Shown here one piece after another: positions 22,163 through 35,162 of a DNA stretch of 64,000 nt (positions are counted from its first letter, which is position 1; every line of letters starts with the position of its first letter). The position numbers and the translations under genes were made by a program. The notes below the pieces were generated by a model, which ran no database searches, was not told the DNA's origin, and worked only from the letters and a program-made list of their open reading frames with translations. This DNA is from Inonotus obliquus (Eukaryota > Basidiomycota > Agaricomycetes > Hymenochaetales > Hymenochaetaceae), in assembly GCA_032164295.1 (NCBI GenBank), contig JAJHTX010000009.1, positions 930,001-994,000 of the forward strand, written 5' to 3'.

Positions 22163-25100
22163 TCAAGCGGCCTTCGTCTCAGCTTCAGCCTTAGCATCCT
22201 CAGCTTTAACGTCTTCCGCCACAATTGCTGTAGGAGCCAACTCCGGTACTGACGCCCTTGTTGGTTCTTCAACTTTCGGTTTTTCTCCATTAGCCACTGC
22301 TTCCTTCGAAGGTGATGTCTCGATATTGGTTTCTTCAACCAAAGGTTCAGCAGGTTTCACTTCCGATGACTCGTTCGCGATAGATTCTTCAACCAAAGGC
22401 GCAGAAGCTTCCTCAACAAGCTTAGCTGGTTCGGTAGGTGGAGGGGCAGCAGGTTCTTCTGCCTTCACCTCGGGGACGATGTCTTCCTTAACCTCTGGCA
22501 CAACATCCTCTTCCTTAGGTTCAGATGGCTTAACAGGCTCGTCAGCTTCGACGACTTCCGGCACAGACTCTTTTGCCTCCTCTACAACGGGTGCAGGTGT
22601 GGTCTCAGGCGCTGATTCCTTCTCTTCGGATACAGGTGCCTCTTCGACAGCAGGAGCAGGAGCCGACGGCTCTTCTACAGGCGCTTTCGTCTCACCGGCA
22701 GGAACTTCCAGTTCACCCTTCTCCTCTATAGCCGGTTCAGGCTCTTCTGGTACCGTCTCAGGGACATCTGGAATCACTGCAGGCGTAGTTTCTTCACCCG
22801 CCTTTGTCTCCTGATCCGCAGCAGGTCCTGCGCTCGTGGGAGGAGTAATCTCGATATGCTCAACAAACCGCGATTCGCCCGCACCTTGATTTATACTGGG
22901 TGTAGGTTCCTCTTCTTCTTCCACTTGAGGTTCAGCGGAGGGTGCAGGCTCCAGAGTAGATTCTTCTTTCACAGGTTGAGGGAGAGAGGGTTCTTCAACT
23001 ACCGGAGCTGGAGCTGGCGGAGCAGGAATCTCTGGCTCCGGGATGTCTTCGTGCTGGGGTTCAGGCTGCTCGGATTCAGCAGCTTCGGGGGGTACGGCAA
23101 TGCTTTCCTCCTGCGTTTCTTCTGGTTGCGAAGTCACAGGTGCGGGAGCTTGCGGCTCCTCAACAATAGCCTTCTCAGGTACCGGAGGAACTTCACGTTC
23201 AGCTTCCTTCGCAGGAGCTTCGACAATCCCCTCCTCTTTCACTTCTTCGTCCTTAGCGGGAACCTCAGGTTTCTCCTCTTCAGTTGGAGCAAGACCCTCA
23301 GCGGCAACGTCCGCCGCGACGGCTAACGCACCTGCACCGACGGCTACGGCAGCGGCACCAGCGACAACGGCTTCGCTGGGCTTTTCAGCCGCTTCCTCGT
23401 GTTTCGTTGGCTCGTCTTTGGGTTTCTCGGGAACGGTTGGTGCAAACCTCGTTTCCTCCGCCTTAGGAGTTGGCGGCGGAGGCTTCTTCTTCTTATCCTT
23501 ATCCTTTCCCTTCTCCTTTGTTTCCTTTCCCTCCGGGATTACCTCCCCAAGCTCGTTCACCCTCACACCCTTCATACCCGCCTTACTCTCCCTCTTCTCC
23601 GAGCCTGAAACCGTTGACGCAGCCGGGGCCTGACTGCTACCACCACCGAAGAAATTAAACCTCTTCCGGGGCGAGAACGATGCGCTCACTCGACTGACAA
23701 CGTTTGCCCGCCCTTCCCCATCACTACGTACACTCGGACGCGGCGAGCCAGCACGACGCGCAGGAGACGGCGGAGCTGGTGCGGCAGCTGATACAAGCTT
23801 TTGCTCAATCACCAACCACGTAATCTTCTTCTCTCCATACGTACGTACCGCATCAGTCTTCAGCTGGCACACCACGAAATTCGGCCACGCATCCGAGATT
23901 GGGTCCAACAACGCATCACTCCAAAAGTCAACGAACGCTTCGTCAACTTTGACAAGCGAGACGCGCGAGGTCTTGAACCGAATAGGAGCGTCGGCGGGTG
24001 AGGAAGGAGGTTCGACTTGCGTCTTGTCAGCTCTCGATCCACGTCCTGGTGATCGACTCTTCTTGAGCGATCGACGGGCTTCGAGTTTACGCGGCTCCGT
24101 TTTCTCAACGTCACTGTCAAGAAGTGTAGCAGCAAGACTCTGCCCTGCAGCTGACTCTCCAAAGCCCGCAGAGGAGAAAACATTCCAGTCAGAGGCTATA
24201 GGACTTGATGTTGTCGCTTCAGAAGTCTGCCTTGACACTGATGTAGATCCGTTAGCTGTCTTCGCCCTGCCATTCGCAGTCGGAACTCCGAACAAGGCAT
24301 CATGTTCAGGTGCTGGCGTGAACATGCTGATCGTGGGAGTGCCCTTGTCCAAAGAATCCGACTTGAGCGTCAGCAGGTGGACTGAGTCATCTGAGAAGAC
24401 ATTTCCTAAGGTCTTGCCTTCCGTGGCGCCCTGTTCCTCCTCTGATGCGCCAGACAATTTCTTGATCTCATCCCATAACGCAACGAGCTCCTTGTCCTCC
24501 GAGTCGGTTCCGATGTCTGACCTCAAAGCAGCCTCGACGACCTGAAGTGGCAAATAATCTTCCTCCTGAGTTCGCTTCCCAGGCAGAGTCTCCCCTGTAA
24601 CACGGACATAGAGAGCATCATAAGCCCGAGTCGCAAATCGCGTCGGTCGAGGGAACTGCTTGTCAACAGCAGACTTGGAATATGGATAGTTCACGACAAG
24701 TTCCAGTAAGCGCTTGGGAATCCCCGTCTTGGCATCCTCATCACTAGAGAGTAGTTAGACTTTGCACTAACGCCACAACTCTAATCTTACCGCAGAGACG
24801 CCAAAAATATATGTTCCAAAGCCCTCCCGGCTCGCTCCCATTGAGAATAAAACGTAATCCAGTCCTCCGTGTTATCAAGCCGATTGCCCGTAAGGAGATA
24901 GTGTCCAAAGAACATAGATAATTTGCTCCCAGAAGTACCATTCCATTCCGAATGACTCGACAGCCGCGAGACAAGGCTAAGAGTTAAACCCAACAACTCA
25001 GCGTGCGTAAACTTCACAGCAGGAAGCAACAAGTCGCTATACGCTGTCCGCGGGTACTCTGCAGCTTTCTCCTTCTCTGCGAAGGCGTCATACCACGCGA

Positions 25101-25943
25101 GGGAGGGCGTGTTATCCCTGTCGAACGTCTCGGCCTCCAGTTGCAAATGACGCAATGCCCATCGGAAAACGGCAGCAACATCGTGCGGCGAGCGTGCATA
25201 CTCTAATTCCGAACCAAAAGTCGAAGCGGTCGAAGGCTCCGAGGGGGCGGTAAGCGAGGAAAGGAAGAGTGAGATGATCCTTCGTTGGGCACCCGGTGAC
25301 GCAGAATGCCAATGTGGATGCATGATGCCTAACGTCTCCAGGCCTAGAACACACATACACAAGCATATCGATATGAATCAGCTTGAACAGAGTTACAAAC
25401 GGGTATTAAGGACCACGCACCTCGGCTGGTTAAGGCCGTCGAGCATGCGCGCATAAGCTTTAGAGCGTCTTCGGGACTCAACCTCTTCCCTCCAAGAACC
25501 TCATCATCCAATATCGCGTCTCCCTCATACACAATGCTCAAATTCCGCTTCTTCGGGTCGAGTTTCGGGCTTGGGAGGTTTAAGTCGAGCTTCAACTTGG
25601 GTACTTCCTCCTGCTTCTTCGACGCGTCGCTTCCGGTGATAGAGCGCGACTTGGGACGAAACAAGCCTCCAGCACTACCCACGCTCCCACTTCTCTCCTT
25701 CTCCTTGTCTTTTTTCGGCGTCTGATAAATCTCGCCGTACTTCTCAGCAGTCGGTGAAACCGATGGAGAAACAGCCTCGAACTTGCCCTCAAGCAAAGAC
25801 TGCGCAGACGCACGGGAAAACCGCTTATTAGCGTGTTTAGCAGAAGGCGAAGAAGGTTCCTTCACATGTCCATCCTTTCCCTTCTCTTTCTCCTTATCCT
25901 TCTCCTTACCCCTCGCAAACACCTTTGAGAAAAACGCTGGCAT
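22163..25943 (-). CDS. Msb1/Mug8-domain polarity protein
   Basis: Exons 25943-25421, 25343-24791 and 24743-22163 (introns 77 and 47 nt); 1218 residues. The N-terminus (MPAFFSKVFARGKEKDKEKE) is basic and low complexity. The conserved region (~115-520) includes SLLEGKFEAVSPSVSPTAEK, RLSPEDALKLMRACSTALTS, LETLGIMHPHWHSASPGAQR, EYARSPHDVAAVFRWALRHL, and DAFVDFW-type segments before TYGEKKITWLVIEQK. This matches the Msb1/Mug8 family: Msb1 acts with Cdc42/Rho GTPases and Bem1 in yeast bud polarity, and mug8 is meiotically up-regulated in fission yeast. Residues ~690-1215 are a disordered Glu/Pro/Ala/Val tail, unusually long and repetitive. Likely a cortical scaffold in growth or septation (inference). 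Confidence 0.82.
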
Positions 25944-26988
25944 TGTGACGCGAAAGTTTATTTGCTACCCGTCGCGAAAGTAGCAGTGGCAACAGCAGAA
26001 AATAGCGGCTGTACGTCAAAAGAATGTTTGGATGACGAGGAGGCTGGGGAACGGGTGAACGTCACAAGAATGTGTACGTATCGTGCGCGTGCCCTACGTG
26101 CGTTCGTTCGCTCGGCTAACACGTTAATTTCACAGCGTTGTCAACACGCAGCCCGTCAGGGTTACTATGATCGTTGATAGATAGATACCTGTGGCGTGAA
26201 ATACTACGAGAAAGCGTGGGGTATCGCAAGTTTGTGGGTAAGTGCTTGGGAGAAGGAGGAGGAGGAGGAGGGATGAAGAACGTGTTGTGCCGCAAGCCTG
26301 GCGAACAGAAGGTAAAATTCCATTATGTAAGCAATCCTAAACCGAGAGCTTATTATTTCTCTGATTTCTAAATCTCTTACTCCCTCTCTTTTGCCACCGG
26401 TAGCGAACATTACCGCCTTACGGTATTTATTACAAGCATTTTGATGGTTTAATAGGGAAAAGTCTTCATGCTATCTGCCATTTTGAGATGTCATGGATCG
26501 AAAAGTTTCTATTCACTTGGCAAGTTTTATGCCTTGCTGAGGTCAGCACCAACGCAACCCGCCACAAATGCAGCGCACTCGAGGCATAGTCTAGTGGCAC
26601 TGGTGCCTGGATATCAAATGAACTACACCGCTGTACAATATCACTTATCGCGTCTCCGCTCGCAGATCGCACCAGAAAAGCAACAGCAGGTAGTTAATCA
26701 GGGCTGGGAACTCCACGTGGGTTTTACCTCCGAAGAATGTTGGTTGATTGGAAAGAATCCAGTAAAATAAAAGAAGTTACATATGCAAAAAGAGGATGCA
26801 ATGGCGCTGCTGCATGGAAAGATTCGTGATAGAAAGAGTACACATTATACATTGTATGCCTTTTTCGAGAAAACAGCCCCGAAGTACGAGGAACGATCAA
26901 ATAATATCCACCCAGAACCAGAAAGCGAGGCAAAGCATATTGGCGGATAAGTCAAAGCCGTTTTGAGAACATCAATACAGTTCACCAA
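25944..26988. other. Intergenic, promoter of Msb1/Mug8 gene
   Basis: Upstream of the Msb1/Mug8 start and downstream of the membrane-protein stop codon. No gene, clear repeat or TATA box recognised. A tRNA-like start near 26584 lacks a matching T-arm. Confidence 0.5.
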
Positions 26989-28711
26989 TTACCATAGACC
27001 AACCCAAACACCCACACCAGCAAACGTCAGAGCAAGCCCAACCATACAGCTTGCATAGGCAGCAGCCGGTATGCCCACCCTTGCTAAGACAGGAGGTGAA
27101 TGTAGTATGCCCAATGCAGAGTGCGTCACTGCGACGATGAAGAAGGCTGGAAGTAATGGGATCATGTGTGTATGCGAGGGAGATTCTCTTAATGATGTTG
27201 TTGATGGTGCTGGAGAGGGAGTTGTAGAGAGAGAGGATGAGTAGGGAGGTAGTGGAAGATATGCTGCTGCGAGGAGGAGTGTATTCCCCAGGGATAGAAG
27301 AATCGAGTCGAGACGCTGGAGAAGAGTGACGAAGACGGGTATTTCCTACGATTGTTCGTTAGCGAGGAGTAAATTACTACAACTTGGCGATGGGAAACTT
27401 ACAATATAAGGCTGACCATACAACTCTTCAAGCTCCTCTCGCGCGCGAACATTCGCAAGCCTAATAAGAGCTTCATCAATCTCCACTTGCGTCAAAGCCT
27501 TCACGCCATCTACATCATCATCGTCCCCTAGTCCGATACACGGCATACTCCATCTCACCATATCGGCTGCCTCTTCGCCAAATATCGCATCGTCCGCGCC
27601 ATTTCCCTGTACAACTTCATCGCCGTCTCCACTCTTCGAACTTCCATCAGAAGCGCGCTGATTCTGATTAGAAGTCTGGTCGGAGTTCGCGTAAAGGCCT
27701 AGTTGTTCATATCCTTGAAGAATACCTGCGCATACTTCCGCAAGTGCCCAACCCATTGCAAGAGTCCATACTTCGTGGAAGGCTGCATCATGTGCGCGAG
27801 GGTGGTGCGTAGATGTGGGACGTCCATCAGGCTGGTACCAACGCAAGTCCAATATCGCAAAAGCTGCTACTCGTAACGACTCCTGCAAAAACGCAAGAAC
27901 GAGTACGTGGATGACGGATGTTAACGAAGCAATGTAAGCCTCGGAACTCCTACGCCGAGTTCTTCGCGAGAATTTCGGGCAGCAAAGGAACGAGGCTGCG
28001 GTAATGAAACCAGAGAGTATCCAGTCTAGGACGGAATAAAGCGGGACGCGAAATGAATGTGCCAAGCACCAGAGAGATGCTGATAGGATTGTTGAGAGTA
28101 GTAGTCGAAAAAGAGACGGGGAGGATGGAAGAGGCTTCGGAGCTATCAGCTTCGGTAGTAAAGCGATAAACACAAGGAACAGGATGGAGCCTAGAGGTAC
28201 AATCGAGTACCAACGCAATGCCCGACCGTAATCACCTTGAAATTTTCAAAGAAAAGGTGTAAGAAAATTTACATATGCCAAAGAGGAACTTACAACGCGA
28301 AGCATCCCATTCCTCAAAGTCCTCATCCGACTCATTACAACTCTCACTCCCACCTCCTTCCAAATCATTCCACAAAAACGGCTCTCCTTCACCTACGCCT
28401 TCACCCTCTCTTTCATCAACATCAACTTGCTCCTGTTCCGGCACACTATCCAAACGTTCCCCGGACCTTGAAAGCCTTTCGAACCTTCCGGAACCAATAC
28501 TTCCATAAGTATAGTTCCTCTGCCTTTGTATCTTCCCCATAGGTGTCGCTGCGGCAACAGCGGCCGCAGTTGTCGTAGTGGGACTCATCACAGGCGTCCT
28601 ACTATCACTCCTCGAGCTCAAAGCAGTGGCTTTGCCCTTCTTATCCGAAACACTCTTTGAGCGATGAAGAACGACACCGAGTGCAGCAGCAAGGATGCCA
28701 CGAACAAGCAT
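26989..28711 (-). CDS. Multi-pass membrane protein, unknown family
   Basis: Exons 28711-28294, 28235-27403 and 27345-26989 (introns 58 and 57 nt); 535 residues. The first ~140 residues are hydrophilic, Ser-rich then acidic (DVDEREGEGVGEGEPF, SDEDFEEWDAS). About eight hydrophobic helices follow: four in the first part of exon 2 (from IVPLGSILFLVFIALL), one near WTLAMGWALAEVCAGILQGY, and three in exon 3, ending GVGVWVGLW at the C-terminus. A ~100-residue acidic loop (DGDEVVQGNGADD..., GLGDDDDVDGV) separates helices five and six. I do not recognise the family. It shares a 344-nt divergent upstream region with the GPI-type gene at 29056. Confidence 0.72.
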
Positions 28712-29055
28712 GGCGAGTTTTAAACGGAGCTTTCCAAGTAACCTTCTTTTAAAGCCCCCTCGAAATTATTAGGACTTGGTGAATGAAAGAATTCTGTTCA
28801 TTTTCGTGCCCCCGAAAGCCGTTTTGTGCCGTTGCCGTTACCGCGCGGCGAGGGAGGCACGCTTGAGCTGCACGTGATGGGTCATGCGCCTGATTCGCGT
28901 CTTCGGAAGTGATGGCACGCGGTGGATCGACGGAACCTTTATGGAAGGTTCCCACCAGGAGTAGATCATACGCGCATACTACTCGAATGTGTGTGGTACG
29001 TTTTCTCTCTCTTTCATTCACCTCAGTCTACTTCCACCTCACCCGGGAGATTGCC

Positions 29056-29864
29056 ATGCCATCTCGCTCGTATACCCTCTTTCTCTCTTCACTCTTCGTT
29101 CTCCTCTTCCATACCCTCCTTATAGACGCTCGGGCGGTACAGCTTCTCAATATTAATGATCTATCTCCGAACCCGAAAGCCCGACTCCTCGCTAACCGTA
29201 CACCGATACCTCCCATCCAAAAAATCCACTCTCGTCAAGACACGGCACCACCAACCACTCCAACTTTCCCCTCCGATCCACCTTCTTGTCCTAAATGTGC
29301 CGCGGATTACGATAACATCAATAGTTGCGCCAGAGCCGCGCCGATATTCGCTAACGTCTCCATGATCCTCTTCAATCCTGGTGCTTTTATCGATGTTATC
29401 AAGTGTGCTTGTACGGATACGTTCCTGGCTGCTTATCCTCAATGCGTTGACTGGTGTGTACATTTCTACGTCTCCGTCTTATAAGCTTTGACTAACGATT
29501 GGCCGGAATAACTATACGACCCATCAATCAAAATCATACTATCGCTATTCCCACACCGCCTAGTTTCATCCGAACAAACCAAGAATCCTTCCTCTCAGCA
29601 TCCTCGGACGAATTACCCGGTATAATCTCAGGAATTCGAAGTATCTGTGCTATTCAAAGTACACTCCTCGGAAACGTCTCTGTTGCGAATAGTGAAGTAC
29701 CTTCTGGTACGGATGCTGCTATTGTACCGACGGGCAGTAGTAGTTCGGCAGAGCATTCTCGAGTTGGATTCGGATCTGGAGTGGGATTGGGATTCGGAAG
29801 TGGGATTGAATTGGGTGGGGTATTGGTTAGTTTGGTATTGGGATTCTTGGGTTGTGTTATTTGA
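29056..29864 (+). CDS. Small secreted eight-cysteine protein, likely GPI-anchored
   Basis: Exons 29056-29453 and 29564-29864; 232 residues; intron 110 nt (GTGTGT...CTAG), longer than most here. A signal peptide (MPSRSYTLFLSSLFVLLF...) ends near residue 24. The mature part has eight cysteines: PSCPKC, NSC, IKCAC, PQC, VDC and SIC, suggesting four disulfides. The C-terminus is a Ser run, a Gly-rich stretch and a hydrophobic end (VLVSLVLGFLGCVI), as in GPI-anchor signals. It resembles small GPI-anchored cysteine-rich proteins common in basidiomycetes; function unknown. An upstream in-frame ATG at 28909 would put ~49 residues before the signal peptide and was not used. Confidence 0.72.
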
Positions 29865-32160
29865 TGTTGATGTGGGTCGGCATGACTTTGGCACTTCTTT
29901 CATGACGCTTTCACGACGATGATGATGACTAACGACACGGGCACGACGGTGATGATGACGAACAAAACGATGTATCTTATTCTTCAATCATTTCTCGATC
30001 TTTTTGGACTCCGGACGATTATCGATGTCATTTTTCTGTATTCCACTTTCGCTTTGCCGTTCTCGCTATACCCTGTTCCTGTACATGATCCTCTTCGTTG
30101 ATGAAGGACTTTGAATCAAAAAATCTTGTGTCGTTCATCGTGCAACCAAATTCACTCATGTAAATTGTGTTGTCCTATCTGGGCGACTGCGTAGGGTATC
30201 ACAATACCAATACGTATACATCCATACGATCGCACCTCGCACAGAGGAAGGATCAAGGAGGACATACAATTCTTGTATAACCACATCAAAAGGCTCGGTA
30301 CCTGCAATCCAGAACTCCTCCACCGGTATCCAATGAACTAGTATCCTTTCCGATCTGAAGAGATAAAGGAAGGGACACGTATAAACGATGTACAAGAAGA
30401 CACTATCCCAACCTTTGGATGGAAGAATCGAAAATGGGACACAATAAAAACATACAATCGACCTTCTATCCCATCTGCGACTTGCGCAGATTGTGACAGC
30501 TACACCTCCAGATTGACTGGGTCTTCCCATCCCGACTGTCCACCAAGCCCGTGCATGCGAAGATTGAAACTGAAACTGTACCCACACTAAAGCAAATGTG
30601 ATCCCGCCGATGGGAAGCATACTGAGTCAGTACGTCCCTCAGAAAATGTGAATCGTAAGTGATCTCGAAGTAGAACATTCAGGTCGCATTGGGTTGTATT
30701 CCCTTGAACGGGGCTCCGCTCGATCTTACGCCTTTCACAGCCCATGCTATATGGTCTGGGATGTTGAGAGCGGAGAACACGGGCCTTCGAGGGGATACAA
30801 TGAGTGGTCATCTCAACCTGATGGACTTGAATACGAAGTCCGTTGGGAGTGAGAACAAAAGGACAGGGAGAGCGGGTGAGCACGACAGATGATTCAAGAT
30901 ACCGACTGGGGGGACTATGTACACCCCAGAGTGAAAGGTGATGAGTGTCGGGGGACAAGGGTTGACGGCATCAAATTCGAGCTCGAGTGGCTATATTCGA
31001 TTTTCGACAACACGTGTACTACATGTACGACCCAGACTGAGACTCGGATTGATATTCTCTCCTCACATCCATTTCTCTTCAAAGTAGAGTCAACTGCGTT
31101 CAAATCAACGAATCTGTAAGTACAAGACGTCAGCGTATCCGAATCTAGCAGACAAACGCAGCTCACAATGATACAGATGCATGCGACCTCATGCAGAGTT
31201 TCCCAAAAATACCTTCAATTACACACGAGGAACAAACGTGTCTGTAATCTCGGGCAAACTCCAATCCACTCCATGATCTTCCTTGATGGACTAATACCAA
31301 CATTAGCACCAACGATGTCGCTTCTAAATAGCGGCCAACACAATTCTGCCGAGTCAAGCACCATACAAGTTTTGATGGTATTGCCATCTGACCAGGGTGG
31401 AGTCGACTTTCCCCGCTCCCCATAAGGCTGTAGCAGACATAATAAGGTTTCTACTCGGACCCATCCTGCTCAAATGAAGCACCCTGTCCATCATGCGGAA
31501 TAACATTTGAATAGCGTTTGGCTCTTCAATAGCGACCATGATAACTCCGTGAAATAAAATCGCCCGCGAATAGACCGATGATCTGTCTAGGTGGTTGTAA
31601 CAATTTGAATGATAACAACTCACAATCAATGCTCCAAGCACACTCCGTTAGAGCGTCGTGCTGTCGAAAAACTCCATCCATAACTGACGGCTTGTAAACA
31701 CTGTCATGCCATCAGCTGAGCGCCGGATCACCACCTTGGCAACAAGAGCGCATATCCTGCTTCTCCACGTTCAGTCAAGGATAACTCCCAAGTTCTGGTC
31801 GTTCGGGTAAGTCATCCAATGCCACCTTAGCAAGGTAGGGTTAATTCTGAGCGCTCCTCATCCCGATAAATTCGCCTGGTCAGTGTATCACTGTCACAGG
31901 CAAGTTCCGGGACATAACATGGGTTCGGGAAGAGATATACGAGGTAATTGAAGTGGAATCGATTGTGTTACTTGCTTGCAAAGTTGCAAGTTCAACTTCA
32001 CTGCATGGGCTAGACATGTCACGTGTCTTACCTCATTGTGATCGACGCTCATTTGAGAGAAATTTCTACTTTCTGCTACCGTACTCGGTACTGTCGGTCC
32101 AACGTACACCACAGGCCTGTATATCTTACCCTCAAACCCAACCGCACCCAGGGAGGAAAA
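29865..32160. other. 2.3-kb interval, possible decayed membrane-protein gene on minus strand
   Basis: No intact gene. On the minus strand between ~31640 and ~30150 several frames look weakly coding: a stretch with SATALWGAGK (31641-31354), a hydrophobic frame with LVLMLVLVHQGRSWSGLEFA (31423-31163), and open frames at 30958-30587 and 30620-30156. They cannot be joined with convincing introns. The order is loosely reminiscent of the multi-pass DUF6533/6534 receptor-like families of Agaricomycetes, but that is a guess. Confidence 0.3.
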
Positions 32161-34922
32161 ATGGGCAAAAAAGCTAATAAAGCTTCAAGAAAATACGCCG
32201 CTAGCGGTCAACTCAAAAAAGAAATCCAATCCCGCCGAAAGCACCAACTAATTAAGCGGAAAATTGACCGGAGGAAGGTTTCGAAAGGTCGAGGGAAGAG
32301 GGAGGGTCCAGAGGAAGGTGGGCTTGCTGGAGATAAACGCGTCGCCCGAGGAGATGAAAAAGAGGATGAGATGGATGTTGTGAGCGACGGGGGTGAGGAA
32401 GTGTCAGATGAGGAGACCGGAAAGTGAGCAGTGCCGTAGTCTATGTAACGGGTATAGCTGATCAGTGCTTTGTAGGTTCAAGGGGATGAGTGTTGATGAT
32501 TTCCTTAAGGGAGGCTTCATGGAAGGAGGTTCCGACGTACGTCCGTTCCAAAGTCCCTAATCTTTTCTTACATTGAGCACCGTATTATAGGACGACAGTG
32601 AAGAAGATAACGAAGCCTCGGACGAAGAAGTAGAAGACGACGATAATGCGTCCTTCGCATCCATCGATGATCTAGAAGAAGAGACAGCCGCACACAAGCT
32701 CGAGTTAGAAAAACTCGCAGACCAAGATCCAGAATTCTTCAAATATCTTCAGGAGAATGATCGCGAGCTTCTTGACTTTGACGCTGATGGTAATGAAGAT
32801 AGTGACGACGACGACGACGACGAAATGGAAATGGATCAAGATGGAGTGGAAGGTGGTGAGGATGAAGAGTTTAAAGCGCCGACGCTTACGAAGGACATTC
32901 TGAAGAGGTGGCAGAAGGCAATCTTGGAGGTAAGACTGCGTATCTGAAATTTATCTCAAAAGATGTCTCTGGTACTGATACATCATGAAAGCACCGATCA
33001 CTACGCGCGTTACGAAGATTACTCATCGCATTCCGTGCCGCCGTGCACATGAACGAAGAAGACCAAGTGTTGGCTTGGACAATTGACAGCCCTTCGGGTA
33101 CAGCGAACTTCTCTTCTCGTCCTTGACTAAACCACTAACACTGAAGTTATCTAGTTTACGAAAAGCTGGTAACAACAGCCCTACGATACACGTCCATCGT
33201 ACTCGACCACTACGTTCCTTACAAAAAGCTTCCGAACGGAAAATTGTACATCTGTCCCTCCTTTTCTCTACGCTTCCGGCTTGCTAACACCCGCCCGTGA
33301 CATAGCAAGCCACCAACACAAACACCAAAACTCACAGCACTCCAAAAGCTCATTCTTTCATTCTTCCATAACGTTATAAACCTCATCGAGCAACTTACCG
33401 CAAAAGAGACGTTAGTTCTCGCTGTCAACGAAAGTGCGAAGCTTCTACCATATGTTCTGAGTAGCCGGAAAGCTATTAAATTGTACCTTAAGGTCAGTCA
33501 GTACCTTCGCCTTCCGCGATATAACGAGGTAGAAGAGTTTATTAATGAATGGTTGCTGGATAGACGTGTTTGAAACTCTGGTCCTCCGCCGAAGACGAAG
33601 TACGCATAGCAGCGTTCCTAGCGATCCGACGATTAGCTTCATCCGGGGATGGAGCTATCAAAGACATAGCTCTCAAAGTACGTTCACAACCTTCGTAACC
33701 ATATTCTCATCTCATTTCTTGTTTACTTGGCTCTTCCCCGCTCTTCTGTGTGTCTTACTGCATCAGAGTACATACCTCAGTTTACTCAGAAACGCTAAAT
33801 CCACCAGCGCACATACTCTACCTTCTATCAACCTTATGAAAAACTCTGCTTCGGAGTTATTCTGCGAAGACCATGCGGTGGCGTATCAACATGCGTTTGT
33901 ATACATTCGACAACTTGCGGTGCATTTGAGGAATAGTATGAAGGTGAAAAGTAAGGTAAGTAGAATACGTATCATTCCTTCTTTCTTTTTCTTGCCCTTC
34001 TTTTGAGTTGGTAGTTCGTGGATACTGATGCCCATTTTGTTGATATCTTAGGACGCTTATAAGCAAGTGTACAATTGGCAATTCGTTCATTGTATCGATT
34101 TTTGGTCGATGGTACTTGCGAAGGCTTGTGACTGGCAAGCAGAGGCTTTTCGCGCGGAGGAGAGTGAACTCAAACCGCTAGTATATCCTTTAACACAGGT
34201 CGCTCTAGGATCTATCAAGTACGTTCTCCGCTTGTACATTCATAATATAACACTTTACTCATTATCTCAACAGGCTCATCTCAAGTTCTCGATCTTACCC
34301 ATTCCATTTACACATCATCCAATCTCTCATTCATCTTTCCCGACATACGAAGACATATATCCCTTTAACACCCTATCTGCTCTCAATAATCACATCCACT
34401 CTATCACCAACATCACGTCCCAAAGCATCCACACTCAAACCTCTCGATCTCGAAACTCATATCCGTGCACCAGCCCAATACATCCGTACACGAATCTACA
34501 ACACCTCCATCCTCGAAGAATCTTCATACCTCCTCGCAGAATGGGTTGGATGTCCGCATATACAAGGAAGTATAGCTTTTCCAGAACTGATCATCCCTCT
34601 CCTCGCAACTCTTCGTCGTTCCCTCAAAAAATCCAAATCCTCGTCTTCCAATACAGGAGTGGGAGTAGGAGCGAAAGAAGCAGGTATTGTAAAGGGGCTT
34701 GTAGAACGTCTTGAAGAAGGTGCTACGTGGGTGTCAGAGAGGAGAAAGAACGTTTCTTTTGGACCGAAGAATGTTGATGCTGTGAGAACGTGGGAGAGGG
34801 ATGTGAAGATTGAGGAGACACCAATTGGGAAATATGTAAAGTCCCAGAGGAAGTTGAGAGAGAAGAGAAGGAAGTTGGTTGAGAAGGCTCGAATGGGCGA
34901 GGAAGAGTATCTTGAGGAATAG
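32161..34922 (+). CDS. NOC2: Noc2, nucleolar complex protein 2 (60S ribosome biogenesis)
   Basis: Works in Noc1-Noc2 and Noc2-Noc3 complexes that mature and export pre-60S particles (family knowledge). Ten exons: 32161-32423, 32476-32536, 32591-32929, 32992-33097, 33155-33245, 33306-33492, 33564-33677, 33767-33955, 34052-34218, 34274-34922; 721 residues. Features: basic N-terminus (MGKKANKASRKYAASGQLKK), conserved FKGMSVDDFLKGGFM, long Asp/Glu runs, ADQDPEFFKYLQENDRELLD, LTKDILKRWQKAI, then helical repeats including KQVYNWQFVHCIDFWS and VYPLTQVALGSIK. The C-terminus has SERRKNVSFGPKNVDAV and a Lys/Arg tail. All ten exons keep the frame. Confidence 0.93.
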
Positions 34923-35162
34923 TATAGATGTATTCTTCTTTCATTTTCTCGGCGATTTCTTGTATGTATTGCGTGCCGTGCATTATTCCCTGTCTCCTGT
35001 CTCCTGTCTCCTGCAAAAGATGTTCTCTCTCTATTGAATCTACAAAGTGTTTCAGGGATACAGCTAAATAACAAGTAAAAAGTACAACGAACCTCCGCAG
35101 CCATACCTCAGCAACAACAAAAGTAAATCCTCAAAACACACAGCATCATTATGTATGTATCA

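Noticed and set aside
22101..23633. Plus-strand Ser/Ala-rich frames (22101-22814, 23043-23633)
   Set aside because: Antisense to the Glu/Pro/Ala tail of the Msb1/Mug8 gene.
26584..26660. tRNA-like start (GGCATAGTCTAGTGGCA)
   Set aside because: No matching acceptor 3' strand or GTTCGA-type T-loop at the right distance.
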